A stretch of 22,701 nucleotides of DNA from positions 4,750 through 27,450 of the forward strand of contig JAUMTV010000030.1 of assembly GCA_030531025.1 (NCBI GenBank), written 5' to 3'. Positions 7,738 to 17,916 of the stretch are shown one piece after another (position 1 is the first letter of the stretch; each line of letters starts with the position of its first letter). This DNA comes from Turicibacter sp. (GTDB lineage: Bacteria; Bacillota; Bacilli; MOL361; Turicibacteraceae). The notes beneath the pieces are model-generated. The model did not search any database. It saw nothing but the letters and a program-made list of their open reading frames with translations, and had not been told where the DNA came from. The position numbers and the translations under genes are program-made.

Positions 7738-8235
7738 ATGGGGAAAAGAGAAGGTTATTTATCATGGGATGATTATTTTATGTCTGTTGCATTATTATCA
7801 GGAAAGAGAAGTAAGGATCCAAATACACAGGTCGGTGCTTGTATAGTAAATAAAAACAATATAATTGAAAGTATAGGATATAATGGACTTCCAAAAGGCT
7901 GTTCAGATGATGAGTTTCCATGGGATAAAGAAGGAGAAGCTTTAAATACAAAATATCCTTTTGTAGTTCATGCTGAATTAAATGCAATTTTAAATGCAAA
8001 AGGAAAAGATTTATCAGGATGTAGAATATATGTTGCACTTTTCCCTTGTAATGAATGTGCAAAAGCAATAATACAATCAGGAATAAGTGAAGTTATATAT
8101 TTGAGTGATAAATATGCAAATACAGATTCAGTAAAGGCATCAAAACTTATGTTTAAATGTGCAGGAGTAAAGTTAAGTCAATTAGAAGCAACCCATGGAA
8201 AAATAGAGTTATCATTTGATATTAATGATATTTAG
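7738..8235 (+). CDS. comEB: Deoxycytidylate (dCMP) deaminase, ComEB-like
   Basis: Zinc-dependent deaminase expected to convert dCMP to dUMP, the precursor of dTMP. 165 residues; Cyt/dCMP deaminase fold. Zinc ligands and catalytic base are visible as His78-Ala-Glu80 (VHAELNAILN) and Pro103-Cys104-x-x-Cys107 (FPCNECAK). SKDPNTQVGACIV (25-37) and NGLPKGCSDDEFPW (49-62) are typical of the ComEB/dCMP group rather than of cytidine or tRNA adenosine deaminases. AGGAGG precedes the ATG at 7738. It stands alone after the upp terminator but fits functionally with tdk and upp as pyrimidine nucleotide supply. Confidence 0.93.
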   Translation: MGKREGYLSWDDYFMSVALLSGKRSKDPNTQVGACIVNKNNIIESIGYNGLPKGCSDDEFPWDKEGEALNTKYPFVVHAELNAILNAKGKDLSGCRIYVALFPCNECAKAIIQSGISEVIYLSDKYANTDSVKASKLMFKCAGVKLSQLEATHGKIELSFDINDI

Positions 8236-8402
8236 TAATAGAGATTTTAATAAAATAATACCAACATAAAAAATATAACTGTAATTATTTAAGGGTTAAT
8301 TTATTTAATATAAATATACATACAATATTTTATTGGATATAATAAAAATAAATAGAATATAAGGTAAAAAAATAATATAAGGTAAAATATTTTTAAAATT
8401 AG
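8236..8402 (+). other. AT-rich intergenic stretch upstream of the thl promoter
   Basis: No gene or clear terminator is seen. A 14-bp direct repeat (AATATAAGGTAAAA at 8356-8369 and 8374-8387) recurs with an 18-bp period just upstream of the thl promoter. A second weak promoter-like pair, TATACA (8315-8320) and TATAAT (8338-8343) with 17-base spacing, is also present. Confidence 0.4.
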
Positions 8403-8432
8403 TTGATAATGGAAAAAATAAAGTGGTATAAT
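8403..8432 (+). promoter_or_regulatory. Sigma-A promoter of thl
   Basis: TTGATA (8403-8408), 18-base spacer, TATAAT (8427-8432), with extended TG at 8424-8425. The transcription start is expected near 8439, inside the adjacent palindrome. Confidence 0.85.
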
Positions 8433-8467
8433 AATAGTGTTAATTGTTTAACAATTAACACTATTAT
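8431..8467 (+). promoter_or_regulatory. Rex-type operator within a 37-bp palindrome over the thl start site
   Basis: Eighteen-base arms around a single central T at 8449 are perfectly complementary (8431-8448 and 8450-8467). Inside, 8437-8454 reads GTGTTAATTGTTTAACAA, one mismatch from the clostridial Rex consensus TTGTTAANNNNTTAACAA. Rex represses at low NADH/NAD+ and is released when NADH rises, and thl is a known Rex target in solventogenic clostridia. The site overlaps the last bases of the -10 and the start site, a position suited to repression. Confidence 0.75.
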
Positions 8468-8501
8468 GATTTTATGGGTATAGTAATGGGAGGAAGTTTT
8501 T

Positions 8502-9683
8502 ATGAGAGAAGTAGTAATAGTTAGTGCAGTAAGAACTGCAATTGGTTCATTTGGAGGATCATTAAAAGATATTCCAGCAGCAGAACTAGGATCAATAGTA
8601 ATTAAAGAAGCTGTAAATAGAGCTGGAATTAAGCCAGAATTAGTAGAAGAAGTAGTTATGGGAAATGTTATTCAAGCAGGACAAGGACAAAATGTAGCTA
8701 GACAAGCAGCTGTAAAAGCTGGATTACCAGTAGGTGTTCCTGCAATGACAATAAATAAAGTTTGTGGATCAGGTTTAAGATGTGTTGCTTTAGCTGCTCA
8801 AATGATAAAAGCTGGTGATTGTGATGTAGTTATTGCAGGAGGTATGGAAAATATGTCATTAGCGCCATATGCCATGCCGGGTGCTAGATGGGGTCAAAGA
8901 ATGGGCGATGGAAAAATGGTTGATACAATGATTAAAGATGCTTTATGGGATGCATTTAATGATTATCATATGGGAGTTACAGCTGAGAACATAGCAAAAG
9001 AATGGGGCTTAACAAGAGAAATGCAAGATGAATTTGCATTAAATTCTCAATTAAAAGCTGAAAAGGCAATTAAAGAAGGTAAATTTGTAGATGAAATAGT
9101 ACCAGTTGTTATTCCTCAAAGAAAAGGGGAACCTAAAGTATTTGATCAAGATGAATTCCCAAGGTTTGGATCAACAATTGAAAAGATGGCTAAATTAAGA
9201 CCGTCATTTATTAAAGATGGAACTGTAACAGCTGCTAATGCATCAGGAATTAATGATGGAGCTGCTGCATTTGTAGTTATGAGTGCTGAAAAAGCTCAAG
9301 AATTAGGGATAAAACCAATGGTTAAAATAGTTTCTTATGGAAGTAAAGGATTAGATCCTGCTATTATGGGATATGGTCCATTCCATGCAACAAAAAAAGC
9401 ATTAGAAGTAGCAGGATTAACTGTTGAAGATATGGATTTAATAGAAGCAAATGAAGCATTTGCCGCTCAAAGTTTAGCTGTAGCTAAGGACTTAAACTTT
9501 GATATGGAAAAAGTTAATGTAAATGGTGGCGCTATTGCACTTGGACATCCAGTAGGGGCTTCAGGAGCTAGAATATTAGTTACATTGCTTCATGAAATGG
9601 AAAAGAGAGATGCTAAAAAGGGATTAGCTACTTTATGTATAGGTGGAGGAATGGGAACTGCCTTAGTAGTTGAGAGAGTTTAG
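8502..9683 (+). CDS. thl: Acetyl-CoA C-acetyltransferase (biosynthetic thiolase)
   Basis: Condenses two acetyl-CoA to acetoacetyl-CoA, the entry step to butyrate/butanol-type fermentation; cytoplasmic tetramer. 393 residues, as expected for ThlA. The N-terminal thiolase domain carries nucleophile Cys88 ([11 protein letters not shown]). The C-terminal domain carries NEAF (316-319), His349 (GHPVGASG) and Cys379 (TLCIGGGMG). MRE at 8502 follows GGGAGG. It is monocistronic, between its own Rex-controlled promoter and a terminator. The gene is not next to crt-bcd-etf-hbd here. Cys88 and Cys379 match the pair reported to form a redox-switch disulfide in the C. acetobutylicum enzyme (known from that homologue, inferred here). 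A degradative beta-oxidation thiolase is less likely given the context. Confidence 0.96.
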   Translation: MREVVIVSAVRTAIGSFGGSLKDIPAAELGSIVIKEAVNRAGIKPELVEEVVMGNVIQAGQGQNVARQAAVKAGLPVGVPAMTINKVCGSGLRCVALAAQMIKAGDCDVVIAGGMENMSLAPYAMPGARWGQRMGDGKMVDTMIKDALWDAFNDYHMGVTAENIAKEWGLTREMQDEFALNSQLKAEKAIKEGKFVDEIVPVVIPQRKGEPKVFDQDEFPRFGSTIEKMAKLRPSFIKDGTVTAANASGINDGAAAFVVMSAEKAQELGIKPMVKIVSYGSKGLDPAIMGYGPFHATKKALEVAGLTVEDMDLIEANEAFAAQSLAVAKDLNFDMEKVNVNGGAIALGHPVGASGARILVTLLHEMEKRDAKKGLATLCIGGGMGTALVVERV

Positions 9684-9715
9684 TTTTTTCTTTAGCAAAG
9701 TAATAAAAGTAAGTG

Positions 9716-9744
9716 AAAAAGGGAGCTTTTCAGAGGCTCCTTTT
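9716..9744 (+). terminator. thl terminator
   Basis: GGAGC (9722-9726) pairs with GCTCC (9736-9740), extended by AAAA/TTTT around a bulged G. The T run is short (9741-9744). It lies 33 bases after the thl stop. Confidence 0.65.
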
Positions 9745-10150
9745 GCTATTTAGTATATTATAAATAAATTTAATGATAGGTATTTGAATAAACAATAACA
9801 AATTTGAAAAAAATAATGAATAAATTGTATTTCAATTATTCAAATACAATAAAAAAATCATATAATATAGTAGAATGCAAGTTTAAAAATGATAAAAAAA
9901 AACACGAAAAATTTTAAAATAATAATATTATTAAAAAAAAATAACATAATACAATTATAAAACGTTATCAAAAGAAAAAAATAAAAAAATAAGAATTTTA
10001 AGAAAATTCAAATAAATGCAAGAAATAATAATTGTATGTAAAAAAAAATTAAAATAGGCAAAAAAGAGATTTTGCGTGAGCATTAGTGAAGTATTATCTA
10101 ATAATAGGCGATTTTAGCGATAAACTGTAAAAAATAAGTAAAAACTAGGT
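9745..10150 (+). other. Long AT-rich gap before the atp promoter
   Basis: No open frame of plausible coding character on either strand. It holds a 12-bp inverted repeat, GTATTTGAATAA (9780-9791) and TTATTCAAATAC (9836-9847), separated by 44 bases. A TATAAT without a good -35 follows at 9861-9866. A less AT-rich patch at 10056-10130 could form two small hairpins: GCAAAA/TTTTGC (10058-10063 with 10070-10075) and TATTAT/ATAATA (10092-10097 with 10101-10106). Nothing in it matches an RNA class that I recognise. Confidence 0.4.
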
Positions 10151-10179
10151 TTTTATTAATTTCAAAGTAGGTATATAAT
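10151..10179 (+). promoter_or_regulatory. Probable atp operon promoter
   Basis: TATAAT at 10174-10179 with only TTTTAT (10151-10156) at the -35 position, 17-base spacing. Chosen because it is the last good -10 before the structured leader. The real promoter could lie elsewhere in the gap. Confidence 0.4.
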
Positions 10180-10185
10180 TGCTAC

Positions 10186-10320
10186 TGTTACCGGGATATC
10201 AAGATACTAATAAATTAATAGTATTCCTATATAAGAGCTTTTTTATACATATAAAACTATAAGGAATAGTTAGTTTTTATATAGGAATAAGAAAAATCAC
10301 TATATCCCAAATAAGTTATT
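10186..10320 (+). promoter_or_regulatory. Structured 5' leader of the atp operon (candidate regulatory RNA)
   Basis: The ~150-base leader contains nested complementary pairs. GGGATAT (10193-10199) with ATATCCC (10302-10308) encloses it. ATACTA (10204-10209) pairs with TAGTAT (10219-10224). A 13-bp perfect match joins TATTCCTATATAA (10222-10234) and TTATATAGGAATA (10277-10289). AACTAT (10255-10260) pairs with ATAGTT (10266-10271). The second and third pairings share three bases, and GGAATA occurs twice (10263-10268 and 10284-10289), so alternative folds are possible. The ribosome binding site lies just outside the closing stem. Not recognised as a known riboswitch. Confidence 0.4.
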
Positions 10321-10335
10321 TACTAGGAGATAAAA

Positions 10336-10707
10336 ATGACTGAAGACTTAAATAAAATAGTCAAATCTGTAGCAAAAAATGATTTAATAAGTGGGATTGT
10401 TTTATTTTTAATATTAGTATTTTTAGGGCAATATAAAAGTGGAGCTATATTATTAGTTGGAACAATTGTTTCAATGGTAAACTTTATTGTTTCAGCATTC
10501 ATTACCAATAAATTTTTAAGGAAACCTAAAAAAAACAAATCAATTTTATTTTCCTTAAGTTATTTAATAAGGATAGTAAGCATAGTTGCTATAGCGGTAG
10601 TTTTTTCTAAAAAGATAAGCTATTTATTAGCTTTTCTAATAGGATTTATTATACAATATATAATGCTAGTAATAACTACTATAAAAGTGCAGAAGGGAAG
10701 TGAATAG
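10336..10707 (+). CDS. atpI: ATP synthase subunit I
   Basis: Small membrane protein at the head of atp operons, implicated in c-ring assembly. 123 residues with four hydrophobic segments (about 20-38, 39-58, 70-90 and 92-115) and a short polar N-terminus. Sequence is poorly conserved in this family, so the call rests on size, topology and the position immediately before atpB. AGGAG lies 6-7 bases before the ATG. Its TAG stop is directly followed by the atpB ATG with no gap. Confidence 0.85.
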   Translation: MTEDLNKIVKSVAKNDLISGIVLFLILVFLGQYKSGAILLVGTIVSMVNFIVSAFITNKFLRKPKKNKSILFSLSYLIRIVSIVAIAVVFSKKISYLLAFLIGFIIQYIMLVITTIKVQKGSE

Positions 10708-11391
10708 ATGGAACAATCAGAAGCTATATTTTCTTTTTACTTAGGTAAAATAGCAATTGATATAAAGCCAGAAGCAATAGTTCAATTAGTGATTGTATTG
10801 TTAATTTTAGTATTAGCATGGTGGTCTACACGAAATATGCAGATAAGACCAACTAAGAAGCAAACTATTGTTGAATGGATTTATAATATGCTAAATAATG
10901 CAGTAGTAAGTAATGTTGGAGAAAGCTTTATAGGGATAGTTCCTTTTGTAGGAACACTAGGAATATTTGTTCTAGTAATGAATTTAACTGGATTAGTAGG
11001 AATATCTCCACCAACAAAGAATTTTAGTGTTACATTAACATTAGGCTTAATGTCATTTGTAATGGTACAAGGATATGCCATTAAAAAGAATGGTATTGGA
11101 GGTTATTTTAAAGGCTATTTAGAGCCAGTATCTTTTATATTACCTATTACAATATTAGAAAGGGTAATGTTACCAATATCATTGTCGTTAAGACTTTTTG
11201 GTAATATGCTAGCAGCTACTTTTATAGTTGAACTTGTTTATGAAAGTTTAGAGAAAATAGCATGGTTTGCACAGCTTGTTATACCTATTCCATTACATTT
11301 ATATTTCGATATATTTGATGGTGGTATTCAAGCAGTAATTTTTGTAATGTTAACAATGATAAATATTAAAATAGTATCTGAACATAATTAA
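10708..11391 (+). CDS. atpB: ATP synthase Fo subunit a
   Basis: Membrane stator subunit that provides the ion half-channels next to the c-ring. 227 residues, five to six hydrophobic helices. The essential arginine (E. coli Arg210) is Arg162 in [35 protein letters not shown] (76-95) and the final helix [13 protein letters not shown] (208-220) are typical. Translation probably couples to atpI, because the start codon follows the atpI stop directly and GGAAGTG overlaps the end of atpI. Confidence 0.96.
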   Translation: MEQSEAIFSFYLGKIAIDIKPEAIVQLVIVLLILVLAWWSTRNMQIRPTKKQTIVEWIYNMLNNAVVSNVGESFIGIVPFVGTLGIFVLVMNLTGLVGISPPTKNFSVTLTLGLMSFVMVQGYAIKKNGIGGYFKGYLEPVSFILPITILERVMLPISLSLRLFGNMLAATFIVELVYESLEKIAWFAQLVIPIPLHLYFDIFDGGIQAVIFVMLTMINIKIVSEHN

Positions 11392-11407
11392 GAGGAGGAA
11401 ATTTAAA

Positions 11408-11641
11408 ATGAATGATTTAGGAATGAGAGCATTAGGAGCAGCAATTGCAGTATTAGTAGGTTTAGGAGCAGGTATTGGTATAGGAAATGCTACAGGAAAA
11501 GCTGTTGAAGGTGTTGCAAGAAATCCAGAAGCAACAGGAAAAATTACTACAACATTAGTTATAGGTTCTGCGTTTGCTGAAGCAACTGCTATTTATGGAT
11601 TACTAGTATCAATTTTATTAATATTTGTTGGAGTAGCATAA
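11408..11641 (+). CDS. atpE: ATP synthase Fo subunit c
   Basis: Hairpin proteolipid of the rotor ring. 77 residues, two helices joined by the polar loop ARNPEATGK. The ion-binding carboxylate is Glu58 in [11 protein letters not shown]. By alignment with the Ilyobacter Na+ ring, the Gln32 position is Ile25 and the Ser66 position is Ala59, while Thr60 and Tyr63 are retained. This points to proton rather than sodium coupling (inference). GAGGAGGA is a strong ribosome binding site, fitting the high c-subunit demand. Confidence 0.97.
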   Translation: MNDLGMRALGAAIAVLVGLGAGIGIGNATGKAVEGVARNPEATGKITTTLVIGSAFAEATAIYGLLVSILLIFVGVA

Positions 11642-11676
11642 TATTTTAATGACTCCAGAAGGAGGTAGAATAAGTA

Positions 11677-12156
11677 ATGGAATTTAATCTAGGTATTATA
11701 TTAGCCACAATAGTAAACTTTTTAATTCTATTCTTTGGATTAAAATATTTCTTCTTCGAAAAAGTTAAATTAATAGTTGAAGCTAGAGAAAATGAAATAT
11801 CTTATAAGTTAGATAGTGCAGACGAAGAGCTTGAAAAAGCAAGAACTTTAGCTATTAATAATGAAAGAGAGTTACAAAGAGCTAGAGAAGAAGGTAAAGC
11901 TATTACAGAAAGACATAAGAAAAAAGCTGAAAAAATATATGATGAAATTGTTGAAGAGGCAAAATCAGAAGCAAATTTAATTATAGAAAGAGCAAAAGTA
12001 GAGATAGAAAGAGAAAAAGAAAAAGCAGAATATGCATTAAAGAAAGAAGCTATAGATTTAGCTTTAGACCTTTCTAGAAAAGTAATAGAAAAAAATATTG
12101 ATGAAGAAAAAAATAGACAATTAATTGATGAATTTATTTCTGAGGTGGGTAATTAA
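11677..12156 (+). CDS. atpF: ATP synthase Fo subunit b
   Basis: Peripheral-stalk subunit. 159 residues: one N-terminal membrane helix (about 5-27), then a long charged coiled coil (about 30-140) rich in Lys/Glu/Arg, ending in [16 protein letters not shown], which contacts delta. A single b gene is present (no b'), so a homodimer is expected. AGAAGGAGG lies 11 bases before the ATG. The atpH start is two bases past its stop. Confidence 0.95.
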   Translation: MEFNLGIILATIVNFLILFFGLKYFFFEKVKLIVEARENEISYKLDSADEELEKARTLAINNERELQRAREEGKAITERHKKKAEKIYDEIVEEAKSEANLIIERAKVEIEREKEKAEYALKKEAIDLALDLSRKVIEKNIDEEKNRQLIDEFISEVGN

Positions 12157-12158
12157 AT

Positions 12159-14239
<2,081 letters not shown>

Positions 14240-14259
14240 ATTCTTTAGGAGGTAAAACA

Positions 14260-15105
14260 GTGGGCGCAGCGGGACTTATAGAAATAAAAAGAAGAATAAA
14301 GTCAGTTGAAAGTACTAGAAAGATAACTAAAGCTATGGGACTTGTCGCCACTTCTAAACTCAGAAAAGCAAGAAAAGAACTTGTAGCTAATGAGCAATAT
14401 AATAATTTGTGTAAAGAAGTTATTAATGAGGTTGTCTCTAGTATGCCAGAAGATTTTGATTCAATTTATTATAATAGCTTTGAAGGAGATAAACTCTATA
14501 TTGTATTAACTTCAGACACTGGATTATGTGCAGGTTACAATAATAATGTGGTTATGTACTTAAATAATTTAGTTAAAAAGAGTGGCGGAGCAAAAGTTAT
14601 AGTTGTAGGTAGTAAAGGAATTTCATATGTTTCTAGATATGGAATAAGTACATATACTGAATATGTAGATTTACCAGATATGCCTGCTACCAAAGATGTT
14701 AATAAAATATATAATGATGCTATATATTTATATGAGAAGAAAGAAGTTTCTGAAGTAAATATAGTATATACAGAGTTTATTTCCCCAGTTAAGCAAGAGG
14801 TAAAGAGTGTTAAAATATTACCAGTAGATAAAAAAGCTAGTCATGCAGGGCAATATATAATTGAACCAAATGAAGAGGCTGTATTTAAAAATGCAATGGA
14901 TATGTATTTAAAAAGTCAGCTAAAAACATGTATGCTTAGTGCAAAAGCAAGTGAGCACAGTGCCAGAATGACGGCAATGGATGGAGCTACTGAAAATGCA
15001 GATGACATACTACAAACTCTTAATCTTAAATTCAATAGAATTAGACAGGGTATTATAACACAAGAAATTTCAGAAATTGTTGGGGGAGCCGAAGCTCAAA
15101 AGTAG
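14260..15105 (+). CDS. atpG: ATP synthase F1 subunit gamma
   Basis: Central rotor shaft. 281 residues. The start codon is GTG (14260), supported by AGGAGG seven bases upstream and by the product beginning GAAGLIEIKRRIKSVESTRKITKAM, the family signature. The C-terminal helix (SARMTAMDGATENADDIL, residues 235-252, then FNRIRQGIITQEISEIVGGAEA) is complete. It follows an intercistronic hairpin and precedes atpD by 15 bases. Confidence 0.96.
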   Translation: MGAAGLIEIKRRIKSVESTRKITKAMGLVATSKLRKARKELVANEQYNNLCKEVINEVVSSMPEDFDSIYYNSFEGDKLYIVLTSDTGLCAGYNNNVVMYLNNLVKKSGGAKVIVVGSKGISYVSRYGISTYTEYVDLPDMPATKDVNKIYNDAIYLYEKKEVSEVNIVYTEFISPVKQEVKSVKILPVDKKASHAGQYIIEPNEEAVFKNAMDMYLKSQLKTCMLSAKASEHSARMTAMDGATENADDILQTLNLKFNRIRQGIITQEISEIVGGAEAQK

Positions 15106-16515
<1,410 letters not shown>

Positions 16516-16527
16516 GAGATATGCTTT

Positions 16528-16929
16528 ATGGGAAAATCAATAAAACTTAATATTGTAGCTCCAGGACGTGAGGTACTAACTGAGGAAATAGTTAGTTTAG
16601 CAACAACTGAAGGTGATGGTAAAATAGAATTTTTAGCAAATTATGCACCAACTATAATAGCAACTATACCGACTATAACTACGTATACTACTATAGATGG
16701 AGATAAGAAAAAATTATTTACATCATCAGGAATTGTTTATATTAAAGATAATATAATTAATTTTTGTTGTGATTCTTTTAATTTACCAGAAGAGATTGAT
16801 AGAGATCGTGCTGAGCAGTCTCTTAAGAGAGCTCAAGAGAGATTAAATAATAAAGAAAAAAATAATATTGATATTGAAAGAGCTAAGAGAGCAGAGGCAA
16901 GAGCTAAAGCCAGATTAGAATTGAAATAA
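16528..16929 (+). CDS. atpC: ATP synthase F1 subunit epsilon
   Basis: Rotor subunit whose C-terminal helices can inhibit ATP hydrolysis. 133 residues: an N-terminal beta sandwich (about 1-85; EGDGKIEFLANYAPTI) and a two-helix C-terminal domain. IDRDRA (90-95) matches the I/L-D-x-x-R-A ATP-binding motif known from the Bacillus PS3 subunit; a second similar string, IDIERA, is at 114-119. AGGAG precedes the ATG at 16528. Last gene of the operon; its stop codon lies in the terminator stem. Confidence 0.95.
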   Translation: MGKSIKLNIVAPGREVLTEEIVSLATTEGDGKIEFLANYAPTIIATIPTITTYTTIDGDKKKLFTSSGIVYIKDNIINFCCDSFNLPEEIDRDRAEQSLKRAQERLNNKEKNNIDIERAKRAEARAKARLELK

Positions 16930-16963
16930 AGAAGTCACTAATAAGTGGCTTCTTTATTTTTTT
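16928..16963 (+). terminator. atp operon terminator
   Basis: A 12-bp stem (16928-16939 with 16944-16955, one G-U pair, loop AATA) followed by ATTTTTTT. It overlaps the atpC stop codon. Confidence 0.88.
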
Positions 16964-17254
16964 GAATATTATATATGAAAGTAGAAAATTTTTAACACAC
17001 TGTTGTATATAGACGAATATAGTAGAGATTTATAAAATTTTAAGATGAAAGCGAACTATTCTAGGGGGATTATAATATATATATATTATAAGAAAATACA
17101 CTGTGCATTAAAAGTGTAGCTGTAACTTCAGTTAACTAAATCAAAAATTTAGAACATCACTTATGAGCAAACACGTTAATAAATTTCTTAATTTTATTGT
17201 ATAAAAAAATATAGTTTGGACAATAATTTTAGAGGAAGGGCAGGGGATTACAAT
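16964..17254 (+). other. Non-coding gap before ywmB
   Basis: No gene is seen. The main structure is a perfect 22-bp AT palindrome at 17070-17091, preceded by CTAGGGGGA. I see no convincing sigma-A promoter, although one is expected somewhere here because the atp operon ends in a strong terminator. Confidence 0.4.
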
Positions 17255-17896
17255 ATGAAAAAGATATTTTTTGTATTTCTTTCAATCTTTTCTCTATTAA
17301 TTATTAATGGAAAAGAATATGAGTGTGAAGCAAAGAAAGATTTATTTAATGAAGTTGAGCGATATGTATTAAATGAATATGAATTTATACAAAATGGAAT
17401 GAAATTAGAGTATACAACAAAAGTAGATATTGATGATGAGCTTGATAGAATTGATAAAATTTTTCAATTTAAAAATGATTTAATAGTAACCAGAAGTGAA
17501 AATTCCATATCTGCAAAAAGTGAAAATATTAATTATAGTGTTAATATTTATAATTATAGTGGATTAACGAAAGTTGAAGTGAGAGTTATTAATACAGATA
17601 GTACTTTATCTGAAAGTTATTTAAGGGGATTAGTTGAAGAAATTAGAAGTAGTAATTTTATAAATGAGAGGTATTTTTCATTTATAAAGGGAAAGATAAA
17701 AACAGAAGATAAAAATATATTTGAAGATGTAGAAAATAAATTAAAAATAAAAATCAATGAAAATTTAGATATAAGCAATGGTAGTATAGCAAAAGCAACA
17801 ATGATAGATGGAACAAATTTAAACATTGGACAAATTACTTACGATACAGGTTCATATTTAATTATAGGAACGCCGATAATTTTCGTAACATACTAA
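17255..17896 (+). CDS. ywmB: YwmB-like exported protein (TATA-box-binding-like fold)
   Basis: 213 residues from the ATG at 17255; the frame extends back to a TTG at 17216, but that would bury the hydrophobic signal. The N-terminus MKKIFFVFLSIFSLLIING is a signal peptide or membrane anchor, so the protein acts outside the membrane. The rest is a mixed alpha/beta domain rich in Asn and charged residues, without catalytic motifs that I can point to. The call rests on length, signal sequence and position immediately before murA, where Bacillus has ywmB; sequence similarity alone is weak by eye. The function of the family is unknown. murA starts 20 bases downstream, so co-transcription is likely. 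Confidence 0.65.
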   Translation: MKKIFFVFLSIFSLLIINGKEYECEAKKDLFNEVERYVLNEYEFIQNGMKLEYTTKVDIDDELDRIDKIFQFKNDLIVTRSENSISAKSENINYSVNIYNYSGLTKVEVRVINTDSTLSESYLRGLVEEIRSSNFINERYFSFIKGKIKTEDKNIFEDVENKLKIKINENLDISNGSIAKATMIDGTNLNIGQITYDTGSYLIIGTPIIFVTY

Positions 17897-17916
17897 CAAT
17901 AAATATGGAGGATAAT

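Noticed and set aside
9957..9971. CcpA cre-like sequence around ACGTTATC
   Set aside because: Two mismatches to the cre consensus on either strand in very AT-rich DNA, about 210 bases before the likely atp promoter. Not supportable by eye.
10107..10127. Resemblance to the 5' end of a fluoride riboswitch (GGCGAT followed by CGATAAAC)
   Set aside because: The conserved downstream blocks, including the CTCCTA-type segment, are absent, and the ATP synthase operon is not a known fluoride-riboswitch target. Likely coincidence.
17216..17254. Upstream TTG extension of ywmB
   Set aside because: It would add a polar segment ahead of a clear signal peptide, and the G-rich ribosome binding site lies just before the ATG at 17255.
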